Assembly: GCA_910589025.1 (NCBI GenBank)
Contig: CAJURM010000006.1
Coordinates: 1 to 64,000 of the forward strand
Reading direction: 5' to 3'
From: an uncultured Odoribacter sp.
GTDB taxonomy: Bacteria > Bacteroidota > Bacteroidia > Bacteroidales > Marinifilaceae
Length of the DNA: 64,000 nucleotides
Shown one piece after another: positions 32,153 through 40,913 of this stretch; the first letter of the stretch is position 1, and each line of letters begins with the position of its first letter. The notes beneath the pieces were generated by a model that was not told the origin of the DNA, searched no databases, and saw nothing but the letters and a program-made list of their open reading frames with translations. A program made the translations under genes and the position numbers.

Positions 32153-32518
32153 ATGAAAATTATAGGAATTTGTATTTTATTGTGGAGTATATTGAATCTT
32201 AAAAGTGAAGATGAATTAGTGATTAGGAAAAGGGCTATCGATTTTGGGGTTGTTTCAGCTGATACTCTTTTACAGGCAAGATATTATTTGATTAATAATA
32301 CGGATTCTATAATTGTTATTAATTATGTGAACCCTGAATGCAGTTGCACCGGATATAAAGTAAGTAATTACCATATAGAACCACGGGATAGTGTGTATGT
32401 CGATTTAGAATTAAACACAAAAGGGAAATACGGGGAACAGAAAATTTATACCATCCTTCGGGCAGAAACGGAAACAAAAATGTATAAGTTGATTTTAAAA
32501 GCAAATGTAAAAGAATAA
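32153..32518 (+). CDS. Small DUF1573 protein
   Basis: The 121-residue protein has an N-terminal hydrophobic segment (IIGICILLWSIL) and a single DUF1573 Ig-like module. The diagnostic pattern is IDFGVVSADTLLQARYYLINNTDSIIVINYVNPECSCTGYKV (PxCSCTGY), then ELNTKGKYGEQKIYTILRAETE. DUF1573 proteins are exported and probably bind or scaffold other envelope proteins. It is 39 bp after the propeller gene and presumably co-expressed. A 238-bp gap follows, containing only very short frames (32527-32589, 32652-32720) that I cannot support as genes. Confidence 0.85.
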   Translation: MKIIGICILLWSILNLKSEDELVIRKRAIDFGVVSADTLLQARYYLINNTDSIIVINYVNPECSCTGYKVSNYHIEPRDSVYVDLELNTKGKYGEQKIYTILRAETETKMYKLILKANVKE

Positions 32519-32756
32519 AAAGTTCTATGATGAAGGGGAAAAAAACTCATATTATTATTGCCGGGAATTTGTGTCGATTATTATTATAATGTTCATCCCT
32601 GTACGCGAGAAAAAGACTTGCGAAAAGAAAGTTAATCTGTAGAGAAAAAATATGTTTGTTCCTGTAAAAGAATTTCCATCATATAATAAAAATGGTTTTG
32701 AAATATTATTTTCGGATTGAAAATAGCTATTGTGAATATAAATTAAACCGTGTGAC

Positions 32757-34259
32757 ATGAAATTCTTTTTTATTTTTCTGTTCCTGTTGGGAGGTGGTTT
32801 GAACAATGTCCTGAAGGCAGTGCCGCTGCAAGCATCTTCTGACATAAGGCACCAGATAACGGTTGTAGACAAGGACGGGGAGACCATTCCTTATATTCAT
32901 GCCATATTTTCCGGGAGCGACCGATATGTGCTTTCAAATGAGGAAGGCGTGTTGTCTTTTTCGGAAAAAGAACTTTCCCTCGGAGGCTATCTTATTTTTA
33001 ATTCGGCTTTTTATCAGGAGAAAAGGATTGCTGTGGATTCTCTGATTTATATTGACAAGCTGGTATTGGAGTCACCCTTACTGGAGGAGGTGACAGTGGT
33101 GGCGAAAGGATATTTGGAGAAAGAGATGGAGAAAGTGGCACGTTATTTCCGGGAACATTATGCAGAGGATTATCTGGCAACGATTACCACATTTTATACG
33201 GTGGAATGTAATGGAAAATACAAAGAGTTTACGGGATACCACGGGTTGTTCCGTTCTTCCCGTTTTACACAGAAGGCTCCGGATATCTTTTTTAATGACC
33301 GGAACGGAATGTGCGGAATAGAACCTCTGACAACGATGAGAAGCGACCGTTTACGGGCGGAGAGCGATGAACTCTTAGAGCCAGAAAGCGTCATCTCCCG
33401 TCAACTAAGCTGGAGGGATCCCAAGTCGTTAAAAATAAATTACCATGATAATCGGTATGACGTCTCTCCGCTTTTTGCCAAACGGGGCTTTGAAATCTAT
33501 TCTCCTTTGAATGAAAAGCGGATAAAATATTACGACTACAGCAGACAGGCGGACTATACTTCGCCGGAAGGAGAGGTAGCTGTCATAAAATTCCGTACCA
33601 AAACGGACGCTTTTCCGAAGAAAACACGGTTGTATGGAGAAGCTGAAATTCATTATCTGAAAGATACGTACCGGGTAACCCGGATTGTGACGGAAAATAT
33701 GCAGGATTTGTATTCGGTCACACCAAGAATGGGTGTCACGGAATTGCTTCCTTCAGCAACGACCTATCGTTTTACAATTGATTACGGACACCATGAGGGG
33801 AAAATATATACGGAGAGCGTGGAGCGTAGCGTGAACTGGATGGAGTTGAATTTTTCGGATCGCGATTTTTACCGGATAAACATGCACCCTCGCAGAAATC
33901 CGGGGAAACACCACACGAAAGAATATTTTTACGCCCGTTTTTCGGGTATTGTCTTTTCGGAAGAAAAATTGAAAACGCTGAAAAAAGCCATGCAAAATGA
34001 ATACAGCTGTATTCAATACATTTACGCTCCTTTTGAGAAAGAATGGTGGGAAAAACAGACGGTACCCGGCATTGACAAAGAAAAATTATTCCGTGATTTG
34101 CATACAAACGGCCGCGACCTGTATCAGCAGGCTGAGGAAAACGGGATGAAACTGCTTAGCCGGCATAAAGAATGTGATTATAAAGAAAAAGACAGGATGC
34201 GCTACCGGAATATGCGTAACATTATATACCCCTATATTTATGATGAACAATTCAAATAA
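32757..34259 (+). CDS. Exported protein with carboxypeptidase-like regulatory domain
   Basis: The 500-residue protein has a signal peptide (FFIFLFLLGGGLNNVLKA). It begins with a CarboxypepD_reg-like beta-sandwich (HQITVVDKDGETIPYIHAIFSGSDRYVLSNEEGVLSFSE), ending in LEEVTVVAKGY as in the regions that precede TonB plugs, but no TonB-dependent barrel follows. The remainder is a large domain like those in other Bacteroidota DUF5686-type or uncharacterised exported proteins. It overlaps the next propeller gene by 20 bp, so the two are translationally coupled. Role unknown. Confidence 0.75.
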   Translation: MKFFFIFLFLLGGGLNNVLKAVPLQASSDIRHQITVVDKDGETIPYIHAIFSGSDRYVLSNEEGVLSFSEKELSLGGYLIFNSAFYQEKRIAVDSLIYIDKLVLESPLLEEVTVVAKGYLEKEMEKVARYFREHYAEDYLATITTFYTVECNGKYKEFTGYHGLFRSSRFTQKAPDIFFNDRNGMCGIEPLTTMRSDRLRAESDELLEPESVISRQLSWRDPKSLKINYHDNRYDVSPLFAKRGFEIYSPLNEKRIKYYDYSRQADYTSPEGEVAVIKFRTKTDAFPKKTRLYGEAEIHYLKDTYRVTRIVTENMQDLYSVTPRMGVTELLPSATTYRFTIDYGHHEGKIYTESVERSVNWMELNFSDRDFYRINMHPRRNPGKHHTKEYFYARFSGIVFSEEKLKTLKKAMQNEYSCIQYIYAPFEKEWWEKQTVPGIDKEKLFRDLHTNGRDLYQQAEENGMKLLSRHKECDYKEKDRMRYRNMRNIIYPYIYDEQFK

Positions 34260-35433
34260 TATCCGGTTTGTAACCGGTATGTGGATCGTTGCCGGAATGC
34301 TCCTGTGCGTGATTGGCTGTAAAAACAGCTCCGGAGTAAGTGAATATGCAGGCTTGGCACACCAAGGAAAGAAATGCCCTTCCAGTATAAACAGCATCGA
34401 ATGGGATACGCTTTATATCGGAGCGGGAGCTACTTCTCTGGAAGGACAATGGTTATTGAAAAAGGACCGTTTGGTATATGTGGATAAACACATGGTGGGG
34501 GTGCGGGAATATGATTTGGAAGGGAATTTCATCCGAAAGCATATTTCCAGAGGAAAAGGACCGGATGAAATGGGAAGCCCCTTTTTTGTTTCCACAGCTA
34601 CGGCAGGGGGTGAACTGTTCGGCTTGGACGGGATGTGGCAGATTTTTTGCTATGATTCCACCTACCAATGGATGTTTCCGCCTTTCCGTTTCCTCTCCGA
34701 CAATCCGATTAACGATGAGAATTACGACGAATTGCTTCGCCATCCTCATGCGGAACAGGTAGCTATCTATGAATATAATTTCAATGTCAGGAAACTTCAT
34801 CGGCAGGGATATCTGCTTTTTGTGCCTGTGGTGGTAGAGCATGTGCGTTTTAACGGATATGAAACCAACGGCAAGGCAAAAGAATTCTGGAGAACGTCAC
34901 ATATTTTCGCTTCAGTGGATATAAGCGAACAACGGACACAAAACCTTTTCGGAACCTATCCGCCCGTGTACAGAGAGAAAAATATACCGAATTTTTCAAG
35001 TTATGATTTTGCCGTGGAAGACGGATGCCTGTATTCGGCTTTTGCTGCCGATTCGTTGATATATATCCGGGATATGGATGGGGCATTGAAAGGAACGATG
35101 GGATTTTCGGCTCCGAATATAAGCCACAGTTATCCGGAAACAAAGACTATAGATGAAACTGAATCCCAGCGGGAGAAGCATTTGAAGAAATACGGCTATT
35201 ACACGACTTTGACAATTGCCGGGGATTGTCTTTTCCGGGGCTACAAGCAGGAAGGGGAGCTGGGATATGGCTTGCAAATTTACCAAGGCAGGCATTTAGC
35301 AGGAGACATCCACACAGAAGAAGCCTTGAATATATTGGGATTCCGGGATGGTTTCTATTATGGGGAATTGCCAGTGGACGTGGACAATGAACGATTCCGG
35401 ATTATAAAGTTTAAGTTATGCAAAGAAATATAG
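34240..35433 (+). CDS. Second 6-bladed beta-propeller lipoprotein
   Basis: I choose the ATG at 34240 (or 34243) because it gives a proper lipoprotein signal (GMWIVAGMLLCVIGC); a frame extending to 34174 lies wholly inside the preceding gene. The 397-residue protein has propeller blades like VGVREYDLEGNFIRKHISRGKGPDEMGSP, FAVEDGCLYSAFAADSLIYIRDMDGALKGTMGF and GDCLFRGYKQEGELGYGLQIY, related to the propeller at 31001. It is the second gene of the coupled pair with the carboxypeptidase-regulatory-domain protein. Confidence 0.82.
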   Translation: MMNNSNNIRFVTGMWIVAGMLLCVIGCKNSSGVSEYAGLAHQGKKCPSSINSIEWDTLYIGAGATSLEGQWLLKKDRLVYVDKHMVGVREYDLEGNFIRKHISRGKGPDEMGSPFFVSTATAGGELFGLDGMWQIFCYDSTYQWMFPPFRFLSDNPINDENYDELLRHPHAEQVAIYEYNFNVRKLHRQGYLLFVPVVVEHVRFNGYETNGKAKEFWRTSHIFASVDISEQRTQNLFGTYPPVYREKNIPNFSSYDFAVEDGCLYSAFAADSLIYIRDMDGALKGTMGFSAPNISHSYPETKTIDETESQREKHLKKYGYYTTLTIAGDCLFRGYKQEGELGYGLQIYQGRHLAGDIHTEEALNILGFRDGFYYGELPVDVDNERFRIIKFKLCKEI

Positions 35434-35460
35434 GTCTGAATATATGGTAAAGTATTTATA

Positions 35461-35817
35461 ATGATGGAAAAAAAACATATTTATGATTTGATCAATGTCC
35501 CGTTGGAGGGATTGTGCCTGTCGGTCATGTTTTTGTTTACTGCCGGAGTAATTCAGCCGGGACATTATCCGGAATGGTTGAATGTCGTTTTAACGATTGG
35601 TGTTGTGGTGCTGAATTTATGCTATGCTTTTTTAAAAAGAGGACCGAGGATATTTTTGAAAAATTGTCTATATCAATTGCCCGTAACCGCTGTTTTTTAT
35701 TTTATATTGCATGGCAATATTCCGGAAATCGTCTGTTTTTACGGTTGGCTGACTTATTCCGGCACCAAAATCCGGTATATCAGCATGGACTGGATTTTCA
35801 GCGAACTGTATGAGTAA
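35461..35817 (+). CDS. Small membrane protein of unknown function
   Basis: The 118-residue protein has about three or four transmembrane helices (GLCLSVMFLFTAGVI, WLNVVLTIGVVVLNLCYAFL, NCLYQLPVTAVFYFIL). No family was recognised. It lies 27 bp after the second propeller gene and may close that operon. Its importance is supported by an eroded partial copy of its 5' end at 30336 on the other side of the island, which shows that the gene has been duplicated or moved locally. Confidence 0.65.
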   Translation: MMEKKHIYDLINVPLEGLCLSVMFLFTAGVIQPGHYPEWLNVVLTIGVVVLNLCYAFLKRGPRIFLKNCLYQLPVTAVFYFILHGNIPEIVCFYGWLTYSGTKIRYISMDWIFSELYE

Positions 35818-35825
35818 AAATAAAC

Positions 35826-36014
35826 ATGGCAATTCATAAAAACACTTTTCTGTTTGCTAAAAAGGTTTATGAGGTTGTGGTGCAGATACCGGCAGGGAAA
35901 GTTTTTACATACGGCATATCAGATGTCCGCAGAATACCCGGCTTGCAGGCATTTATTAAGCCGGAAAAGTGTTTACAGCCCATGTCCATGTTTGTCAATC
36001 CGAACGGCATATGA
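35826..36014 (+). pseudogene. Truncated MGMT/Atl-like alkyltransferase remnant
   Basis: The 62-codon frame starts like an O6-alkylguanine alkyltransferase-like protein (FAKKVYEVVVQIPAGKVFTYG, matching the family's VYxVVxQIPxGxVxTYG). After that the expected core is missing; near its end PMSMFVNPNGI resembles the family's PCHRVVNxNG, with the Cys and His lost. An internal deletion and truncation make it non-functional. It may instead be a short unrelated protein, but the N-terminal match is good. Confidence 0.6.
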
Positions 36015-36026
36015 AAAATGTTGCGA

Positions 36027-36392
36027 TTAGAATTCGCCAAGGGATAACATTGTTTCCTCAAAATCCGCAAAAAGCGGGTAATATACGGTCATGATATTCC
36101 TGCAAATAGTATCGGCGGTTTCATCATCGTAATCGTGGGAAGTGAGATTACGGTCTTCCACTGATTCCATCCACCGCCGGTCGAATATAAGATTTATTTC
36201 CAACGCTTTGCGAATAGCGTCACATAAACCATGAATGTCAGAATACTCCTGATACTCCACATAATCTTTCATTGCTTTCCATGCCAACTCATGGGTATAT
36301 TCAAAACGTTGTATCCGGCGTATATCCTTGTCGTTCACGGCATGCCTTTTTAATATCTGTATGTGAAAATACCGCTTTTGCCGGATATTCAA
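36027..36392 (-). pseudogene. 5'-truncated nucleotidyltransferase substrate-binding protein (HI0074 family)
   Basis: Codons from about 36310 down read RIQRFEYTHELAWKAMKDYVEYQEY, IRKALEINLIFDRRWMESVEDRNLTSHDYDD and IVYYPLF-like segments of the HI0074/NTase_sub_bind family, the helical partner of MNT-type nucleotidyltransferases. The N-terminal helix of the family is missing: residues before RFEY are unrelated, the only upstream start is TTG, and no ATG precedes the conserved part. The nucleotidyltransferase partner gene is not found nearby. It reads into the rsgA promoter region. I regard it as a remnant of a two-gene module. Confidence 0.65.
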
Positions 36393-36427
36393 TAATAATT
36401 GGCAAAGAAAGCGGGAGGTGTTTCTTT

Positions 36428-36435
36428 AATTTTGT
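36428..36435 (+). promoter_or_regulatory. -7 box of rsgA
   Basis: TAATTTTG matches TAnnTTTG, 28 bp upstream of the rsgA start codon. Confidence 0.5.
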
Positions 36436-36463
36436 AGTATGTTTGCAAGACGAAAGTAAAGGT

Positions 36464-37384
36464 ATGGAAACAGGGGTTGTCATTAAATCAACAGGGAGTT
36501 GGTATCTGGTCCGGAAGGAGGACGGGAAGCAGGTAGAGTGCCGGATGCGGGGAAAGCTCCGGCTGAAAGGGACGCGGACGACCAATCCCGTAGCGGTGGG
36601 TGATTATGTGGATATGGAATATGACCACGAGGAGTATGTGATTACCCACATTCATGAGCGCCGGAATTACATCATCCGCAAGTCTACAAACCTATCGAAA
36701 GAAGCACATATCATTGCAACGAATGTCGACCAGGCTCTGCTTATCGCCACGGTGAACCATCCTCAGACACCTACTATTTTCATCGACCGTTTTCTGGTTA
36801 CCGCCGAGGCATATAATATTCCCGCCGCCATTATTTTCAATAAAACCGATTTGTATGACGAGACGGATTCCGCCCAGATGCAGGAATTAATAGGTATTTA
36901 CACCGCTATCGGTTACCCGTGTCATGCCGTGTCGGCGGAACAATCGGAAAGCCTGCTTCCTTTCAAAGCTTTATTGGCAAATAAGACGACGGTACTGTCG
37001 GGCATGTCGGGGGTAGGGAAATCCACGCTTATCAACCGGATTGAGCCTTCACTCAACTTGAAAGTGAGTGCTATATCGGATTGTCATGATACGGGAAAAC
37101 ACACGACCACGTTCGCAGAGATGTTCGCTTTGGGGGAGAACAGTTACATCATCGATACGCCCGGTTTGAGAAGTTTCGGTATTATCGACATTGCCAAGGA
37201 GGAGATTTCGCACTTTTTCCCGGAGCTTTTCAACGTGTCTGAGCATTGCCGTTTTTACAATTGCACCCATACCCACGAGCCGGGATGTGCCGTGATAGAA
37301 GCCGTACAAAACGGCAGCATCAGCGAAAGCAGGTACTGGAGTTATTTAAGCATGATGGAAGAAAACGGCGAGAAATACAGATAG
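36464..37384 (+). CDS. rsgA: Ribosome small subunit-dependent GTPase A
   Basis: The start is placed at the ATG of METGVVIKSTGSWYLV, where the family OB-fold begins; an upstream extension to 36272 is unrelated. The 306-residue protein has the circularly permuted GTPase order: G4 FNKTDLYD, then G1 GMSGVGKSTLIN, then G3 DTPGLR, and the C-terminal zinc knuckle (EHCRFYNCTHTHEPGCAV). RsgA is a late 30S assembly checkpoint GTPase. It is convergent with the COG3014 gene, 18 bp away. Confidence 0.96.
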   Translation: METGVVIKSTGSWYLVRKEDGKQVECRMRGKLRLKGTRTTNPVAVGDYVDMEYDHEEYVITHIHERRNYIIRKSTNLSKEAHIIATNVDQALLIATVNHPQTPTIFIDRFLVTAEAYNIPAAIIFNKTDLYDETDSAQMQELIGIYTAIGYPCHAVSAEQSESLLPFKALLANKTTVLSGMSGVGKSTLINRIEPSLNLKVSAISDCHDTGKHTTTFAEMFALGENSYIIDTPGLRSFGIIDIAKEEISHFFPELFNVSEHCRFYNCTHTHEPGCAVIEAVQNGSISESRYWSYLSMMEENGEKYR

Positions 37385-37402
37385 ACTCCCACTACCAACA
37401 AA

Positions 37403-38785
37403 CTACAAAGTGGAAAACACCCGAAACCGGGTAAATTTCTTTCTGCCTTCAACAGTTATCTTTTCCGTATAGGATTGTCCCTTTGGCGAGGTAAAATGAA
37501 GGTCTAACGTATTCTCTGCCGATTTTAACGGGATGCGGATGTAAGAAATGGTATTGGGTAAGGTCTGCCAGTTGCGGGTATCTGCTTTTTCCGTAAAAGC
37601 ATTCACAAGTCCTACCGCCAAACCGAGCCATTCGTTTTGTCTGGAAGCCGCATATTCCACCCCTTGTTTTGCCGCCAGGCGCAATAAAGAGGTCGCCATT
37701 TCCCTTACCATCCGGTCATGAAGGGTTTTGAAAGCAATCTGGTTAATGTCTTCCGCCACTTCAAACGGATAGTCCGAATTGTCATACCGGACTGTCCCAT
37801 AAGTATAGAGAGAGGGACGCTCCACATATTGCGGAAAAGCCACCCTCACCACTTTCAAGTCTGCCAAGGAGTTTTTCTCTTTTTCCGAATAACCGGAGGA
37901 CCAAAAGAAAGGAAAAGTCAATCCATACTCGGCATTATGGAAAACAACGGCACCCCCCTCCCCTTTCTGTTTTACAAACTCCAGGCTCCGTTCCGACTTT
38001 ACAGGACCCAGGCCATTCAGCCAAAACAGAATTAATTCTCCGTTTTCCGGGATAGGTTCCGGTTGATAGGTCAGTCCGAATTCCGTTTCATATTGTCTCA
38101 GTTCGGAAGTAAAGCCACACAGGGAAGTCATGCGCAACAGGTCATATTTCAGTTGGAGCGGCGCCCCCAACCCAAAGTTTTTTACATAGTCGGATTGGTA
38201 AGTTTCGTAAGCATTGCGGTAAGCTATAAAAGCATCATTGTAGTTGCCGGAAGCCTCATAAATCAGTCCCATCAGCAAATGGGCAAAGGCATCGCGCTGA
38301 TAGCGGTTTTTGTAGTCGGGATATTTGTCGTTCAGCTCGTTGAGTTTGATGTTGATTTTTCTCACCTCCACCAGTGCTTCTTCCATTTGGTCCATTTGGA
38401 GGTAGTTCATGGCTTTATAGAAGTTTACCAGGATCACTTCAAAGTCTTCGGGTTTATAAGGCAATGTCTCCGGATTACTCAACAATGCCGCCGCCTGGGC
38501 TGCCGGATTCCGCCTTATCTTGTCCATCAGTATTTCCGCCTGCTCAAAAGCCGCATTGCTTTCTTTGTAGCGATTGAGCATAAAATCCACATATCCCTGA
38601 TTGAGACAGAAGAGAATCCTGTTCTTGCTTCGCGCCATCTGTTTGTCTTTGTGAAGCAATCTATCCGCCTCTTCAAATTCTCCTTTGGCAACTGCCGTCT
38701 GAAAAGCTGCCGTCCGGTTATGCCATGTGGCACAACCGGAAAGCAGGACAAGAAGTCCCCACAGGAAAAGGCAGTTCCGGTTCAT
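37403..38785 (-). CDS. COG3014 family lipoprotein with TPR-like repeats
   Basis: The start is set at MNRNCLFLWGLLVLLSGCATW (ATG 38783-38785), which gives a lipobox LSGC; a TTG further up is not needed. The 460-residue protein has TPR-like helices (GYVDFMLNRYKESNAAFEQAE, LLMGLIYEASGNYNDAFIAYRNAYETY) and a C-terminal beta-rich region (LDLHFTSPKGQSYTEKITVEGRKKFTRF). COG3014 proteins commonly pair with an LpoB-like gene, as here (24 bp upstream). A role in peptidoglycan synthase activation is inferred from the pairing. Confidence 0.85.
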   Translation of the reverse strand: MNRNCLFLWGLLVLLSGCATWHNRTAAFQTAVAKGEFEEADRLLHKDKQMARSKNRILFCLNQGYVDFMLNRYKESNAAFEQAEILMDKIRRNPAAQAAALLSNPETLPYKPEDFEVILVNFYKAMNYLQMDQMEEALVEVRKINIKLNELNDKYPDYKNRYQRDAFAHLLMGLIYEASGNYNDAFIAYRNAYETYQSDYVKNFGLGAPLQLKYDLLRMTSLCGFTSELRQYETEFGLTYQPEPIPENGELILFWLNGLGPVKSERSLEFVKQKGEGGAVVFHNAEYGLTFPFFWSSGYSEKEKNSLADLKVVRVAFPQYVERPSLYTYGTVRYDNSDYPFEVAEDINQIAFKTLHDRMVREMATSLLRLAAKQGVEYAASRQNEWLGLAVGLVNAFTEKADTRNWQTLPNTISYIRIPLKSAENTLDLHFTSPKGQSYTEKITVEGRKKFTRFRVFSTL

Positions 38786-38808
38786 TCCAGTCAAAGTTGA
38801 GATTTACA

Positions 38809-39408
38809 TCAAAAACGGTCGGCAATTGTTTTTTTGATTTTCTTGTTGCCCATCCAAACGATTTCCCCGCTTTCCAGGTTTGTCATTTCCAAGTCTATCT
38901 GGTAAAATACGGCTTTATTCTTTTTGTATGAATCGACAATGCTATTTATCGTGCCTTGCAGCATGAAATCGGCTCCCAGTTCGCGTCCCCATTTTTTAGC
39001 GGTTTCGGGCAATACGTAACCCTGATTGTGCTGCTCCCGTTCGTCCCTCAGCTCTTCGCGTTTCGCCCCTGCCTGTACCAAACGAACACTACCGTTGTTT
39101 ACCATCGCGCGTTCCAGGTCTTTTATAAAGGTTCCGGCGTCGATGTGTTCATGGCTTTTGTTCTGTACGGTGCCTACAATCACTACCGGTCTCTTCCCGG
39201 CATGCTGAAGTTCGTACATGGGTATCCACTTGGCGGATAGCAAATCGGTAATCATTTCATTGGATACCAAACGGGAATCGGTGTCATTCCACCGTCCGCT
39301 CAAGTCTGTCACCTGTGCGGTATCCACGCGCGTCACTTTACGGTCGGCACAGCCGGCAAGGAGTAAAGCAGCAACGAAACAGAACAGTGTAATTGCAAGT
39401 CGTCTCAT
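38809..39408 (-). CDS. LpoB-like penicillin-binding protein activator lipoprotein
   Basis: The 199-residue protein has a lipobox LLLAGC and the LpoB/PF13036 fold: RPVVIVGTVQNKSHEHIDAGTFIKDLERAMVNNGSVRLV, ETAKKWGRELGADFMLQGTINSIVDSYKKNKAVFYQIDLEMTNLESGEIVWMGNKKIKK. In E. coli LpoB is an outer-membrane activator of PBP1b. Together with the COG3014 gene it forms the cell-wall pair conserved in many Bacteroidota. Confidence 0.9.
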   Translation of the reverse strand: MRRLAITLFCFVAALLLAGCADRKVTRVDTAQVTDLSGRWNDTDSRLVSNEMITDLLSAKWIPMYELQHAGKRPVVIVGTVQNKSHEHIDAGTFIKDLERAMVNNGSVRLVQAGAKREELRDEREQHNQGYVLPETAKKWGRELGADFMLQGTINSIVDSYKKNKAVFYQIDLEMTNLESGEIVWMGNKKIKKTIADRF

Positions 39409-39438
39409 AAGAAGTTATTTTAATTTATTATATTTCAA

Positions 39439-40338
39439 TCAATTTCCGTGCCAACAGGGCATTTCGAGCCACTCTTCACTCAGCAGCAGGTTGGGACGGG
39501 CTATGATGATGCCTGTCTGGGAGGCGATGTCTGCCATATAAGCCTCCAGCGGTTCTGAGGTAATGACGACTTTCCCTGCCGTACTGGAAGCGTGCATTAA
39601 ATAGGTTTTTCTCCCTTTTTTTACCGCAATTCCCAAATGGGAGGTGTCCAAGCCTTGAATGTTGGTCGTTATCAGAATAACATCGCCCGTATGAATCCTG
39701 TGGGTTGCCGTTTTGATTTTTGCTTTGGGCAGGTAGTAATACGTCCGTTTGTTTATTGACGTTTCAATATCCCGCATCTTATTCACCAGTTGTTTGTCGG
39801 CAGCCAAAGGCGGATATTTTTTCGGATGTTTCGACATGAATCCGACCTGAGGGGAGTAGCGTGTCCCGCCAAGTGCTTTTGTCACGTCGCTTAAGTAATG
39901 CAGTCGCCCCATTTCATACAGCCAATCGGCAGAGTAGTGAAGACGGGAAGTGTAATCCGTTATCTTTCCCTCCCGGTATCTCAAGGTGACGATATTTTTC
40001 ACAAAATCACGCACTGAAATGGTATCGTAGTTATCCAACAGCGCCAATGCCAACACGTTTTCAACAAAAGTCACACAATCCAGTTCCCGCAGATTAATGA
40101 CCGGCATTTCTTTCTGGGGGATGTTTAATGTACCGGATTTATATGGTTTTCCCAAAAAGAATCTTCCTATCCGTTCGATTCTCCGGTCTACAGGCAAGTC
40201 TCCAAGCCTTTCCTGTGCGGCATATTCTGCAAAGCGGCTCAGAATGAGACTGTCCGCTTTTGAGACAGGATGTCCCTGCCCGGGCAACAGCAGACAGAAT
40301 AAAAATCCGCACAATAAGAGATGTTTCGCATTATTCAT
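39439..40338 (-). CDS. Exported DUF1460 amidase-like protein
   Basis: The 299-residue protein has a signal peptide (LLLCGFLFCLLLPGQG). The DUF1460 core is NlpC/P60-like: LRELDCVTFVENVLALAL contains the nucleophile Cys and DTSHLGIAVKKGRKTYLMHAS the catalytic His. Proteins of this family are peptidoglycan amidases/peptidases in structure. It overlaps the CYTH gene by 8 bp and precedes the LpoB/COG3014 pair, forming a small cell-envelope group. Confidence 0.9.
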   Translation of the reverse strand: MNNAKHLLLCGFLFCLLLPGQGHPVSKADSLILSRFAEYAAQERLGDLPVDRRIERIGRFFLGKPYKSGTLNIPQKEMPVINLRELDCVTFVENVLALALLDNYDTISVRDFVKNIVTLRYREGKITDYTSRLHYSADWLYEMGRLHYLSDVTKALGGTRYSPQVGFMSKHPKKYPPLAADKQLVNKMRDIETSINKRTYYYLPKAKIKTATHRIHTGDVILITTNIQGLDTSHLGIAVKKGRKTYLMHASSTAGKVVITSEPLEAYMADIASQTGIIIARPNLLLSEEWLEMPCWHGN

Positions 40339-40810
40339 CGGCCCGCCAGTTTTTATAGGGATTTTTAGTTAAAGAAGAATTGTAATAGCGCTGGTCGCCT
40401 GTCACTTCTTTGCCCAACCAATCCGGTTTCACAAAATCCTCGTCCACTGATGAAAGTTCTATCTCCGCAATGATTAATCCATTGTTGTCACCGTAAAATT
40501 CATCCACTTCATACGTATGTTTGCCCACAGGTACAAGGTAGCGTGATTTCTGAATTACCCCCGGTTCACACAGTCGGATAAGCTCTTCCGCTTCGTGCGG
40601 AGCAATTTCCTTTTCCCATTCAAAACGGGATAATCCGTCACCGGCTGCCATGCCTTTTACTGTCAGATAAGCCTTCTTCCCTCGCAATCGTACCCGGACA
40701 GTTCTTTCCGGCACAGAGGAGAGATACCCCTGGCATATCGGCAAAGCAGCCGATGCCAACGCTTTAAAGGCTTCGCCTTTCACTAAAAATTTTCTTTCTA
40801 TTTCCTGCAT
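40331..40810 (-). CDS. CYTH domain (triphosphate tunnel metalloenzyme) protein
   Basis: The 159-residue cytoplasmic protein begins with the signature EIERKFLVKG (ExExK) and continues with RTVRVRLRGKKAYLTVKG, RFEWEKEI, KSRYLVP and EVDEFYGDNNGLIIAEIEL, all CYTH tunnel residues. Bacterial members of this length are mostly inorganic triphosphatases. The 3' end overlaps the DUF1460 gene. Confidence 0.93.
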   Translation of the reverse strand: MQEIERKFLVKGEAFKALASAALPICQGYLSSVPERTVRVRLRGKKAYLTVKGMAAGDGLSRFEWEKEIAPHEAEELIRLCEPGVIQKSRYLVPVGKHTYEVDEFYGDNNGLIIAEIELSSVDEDFVKPDWLGKEVTGDQRYYNSSLTKNPYKNWRADE

Positions 40811-40844
40811 GGTTGTTGTCCGTGTTCTGAATCCGGTTCAAATA

Positions 40845-40890
40845 TAAACAAAAACAGAGAAAACGGGATGTTGGTCCCTGTTTTCTCTGT
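40845..40890 (-). terminator. Rho-independent terminator of pheS
   Basis: ACAGAGAAAACGGGA (from 40854) pairs with TCCC-T-GTTTTCTCTGT (to 40890) with one bulge. On the minus strand it is followed by TTTTTGTTT. It starts 24 bp after the pheS stop. Confidence 0.8.
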
Positions 40891-40913
40891 TCTATATGCG
40901 GATTGCATTTTTC

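Noticed and set aside
32527..32720. Two tiny frames (20 and 22 residues) between DUF1573 and the next gene
   Set aside because: They lack similarity, conserved start context or a signal, and could be chance or relics.
36272..36463. 64-residue N-terminal extension of rsgA
   Set aside because: The extension is unrelated to RsgA, includes the -7 box at 36428 and lies antisense to the HI0074-like remnant.
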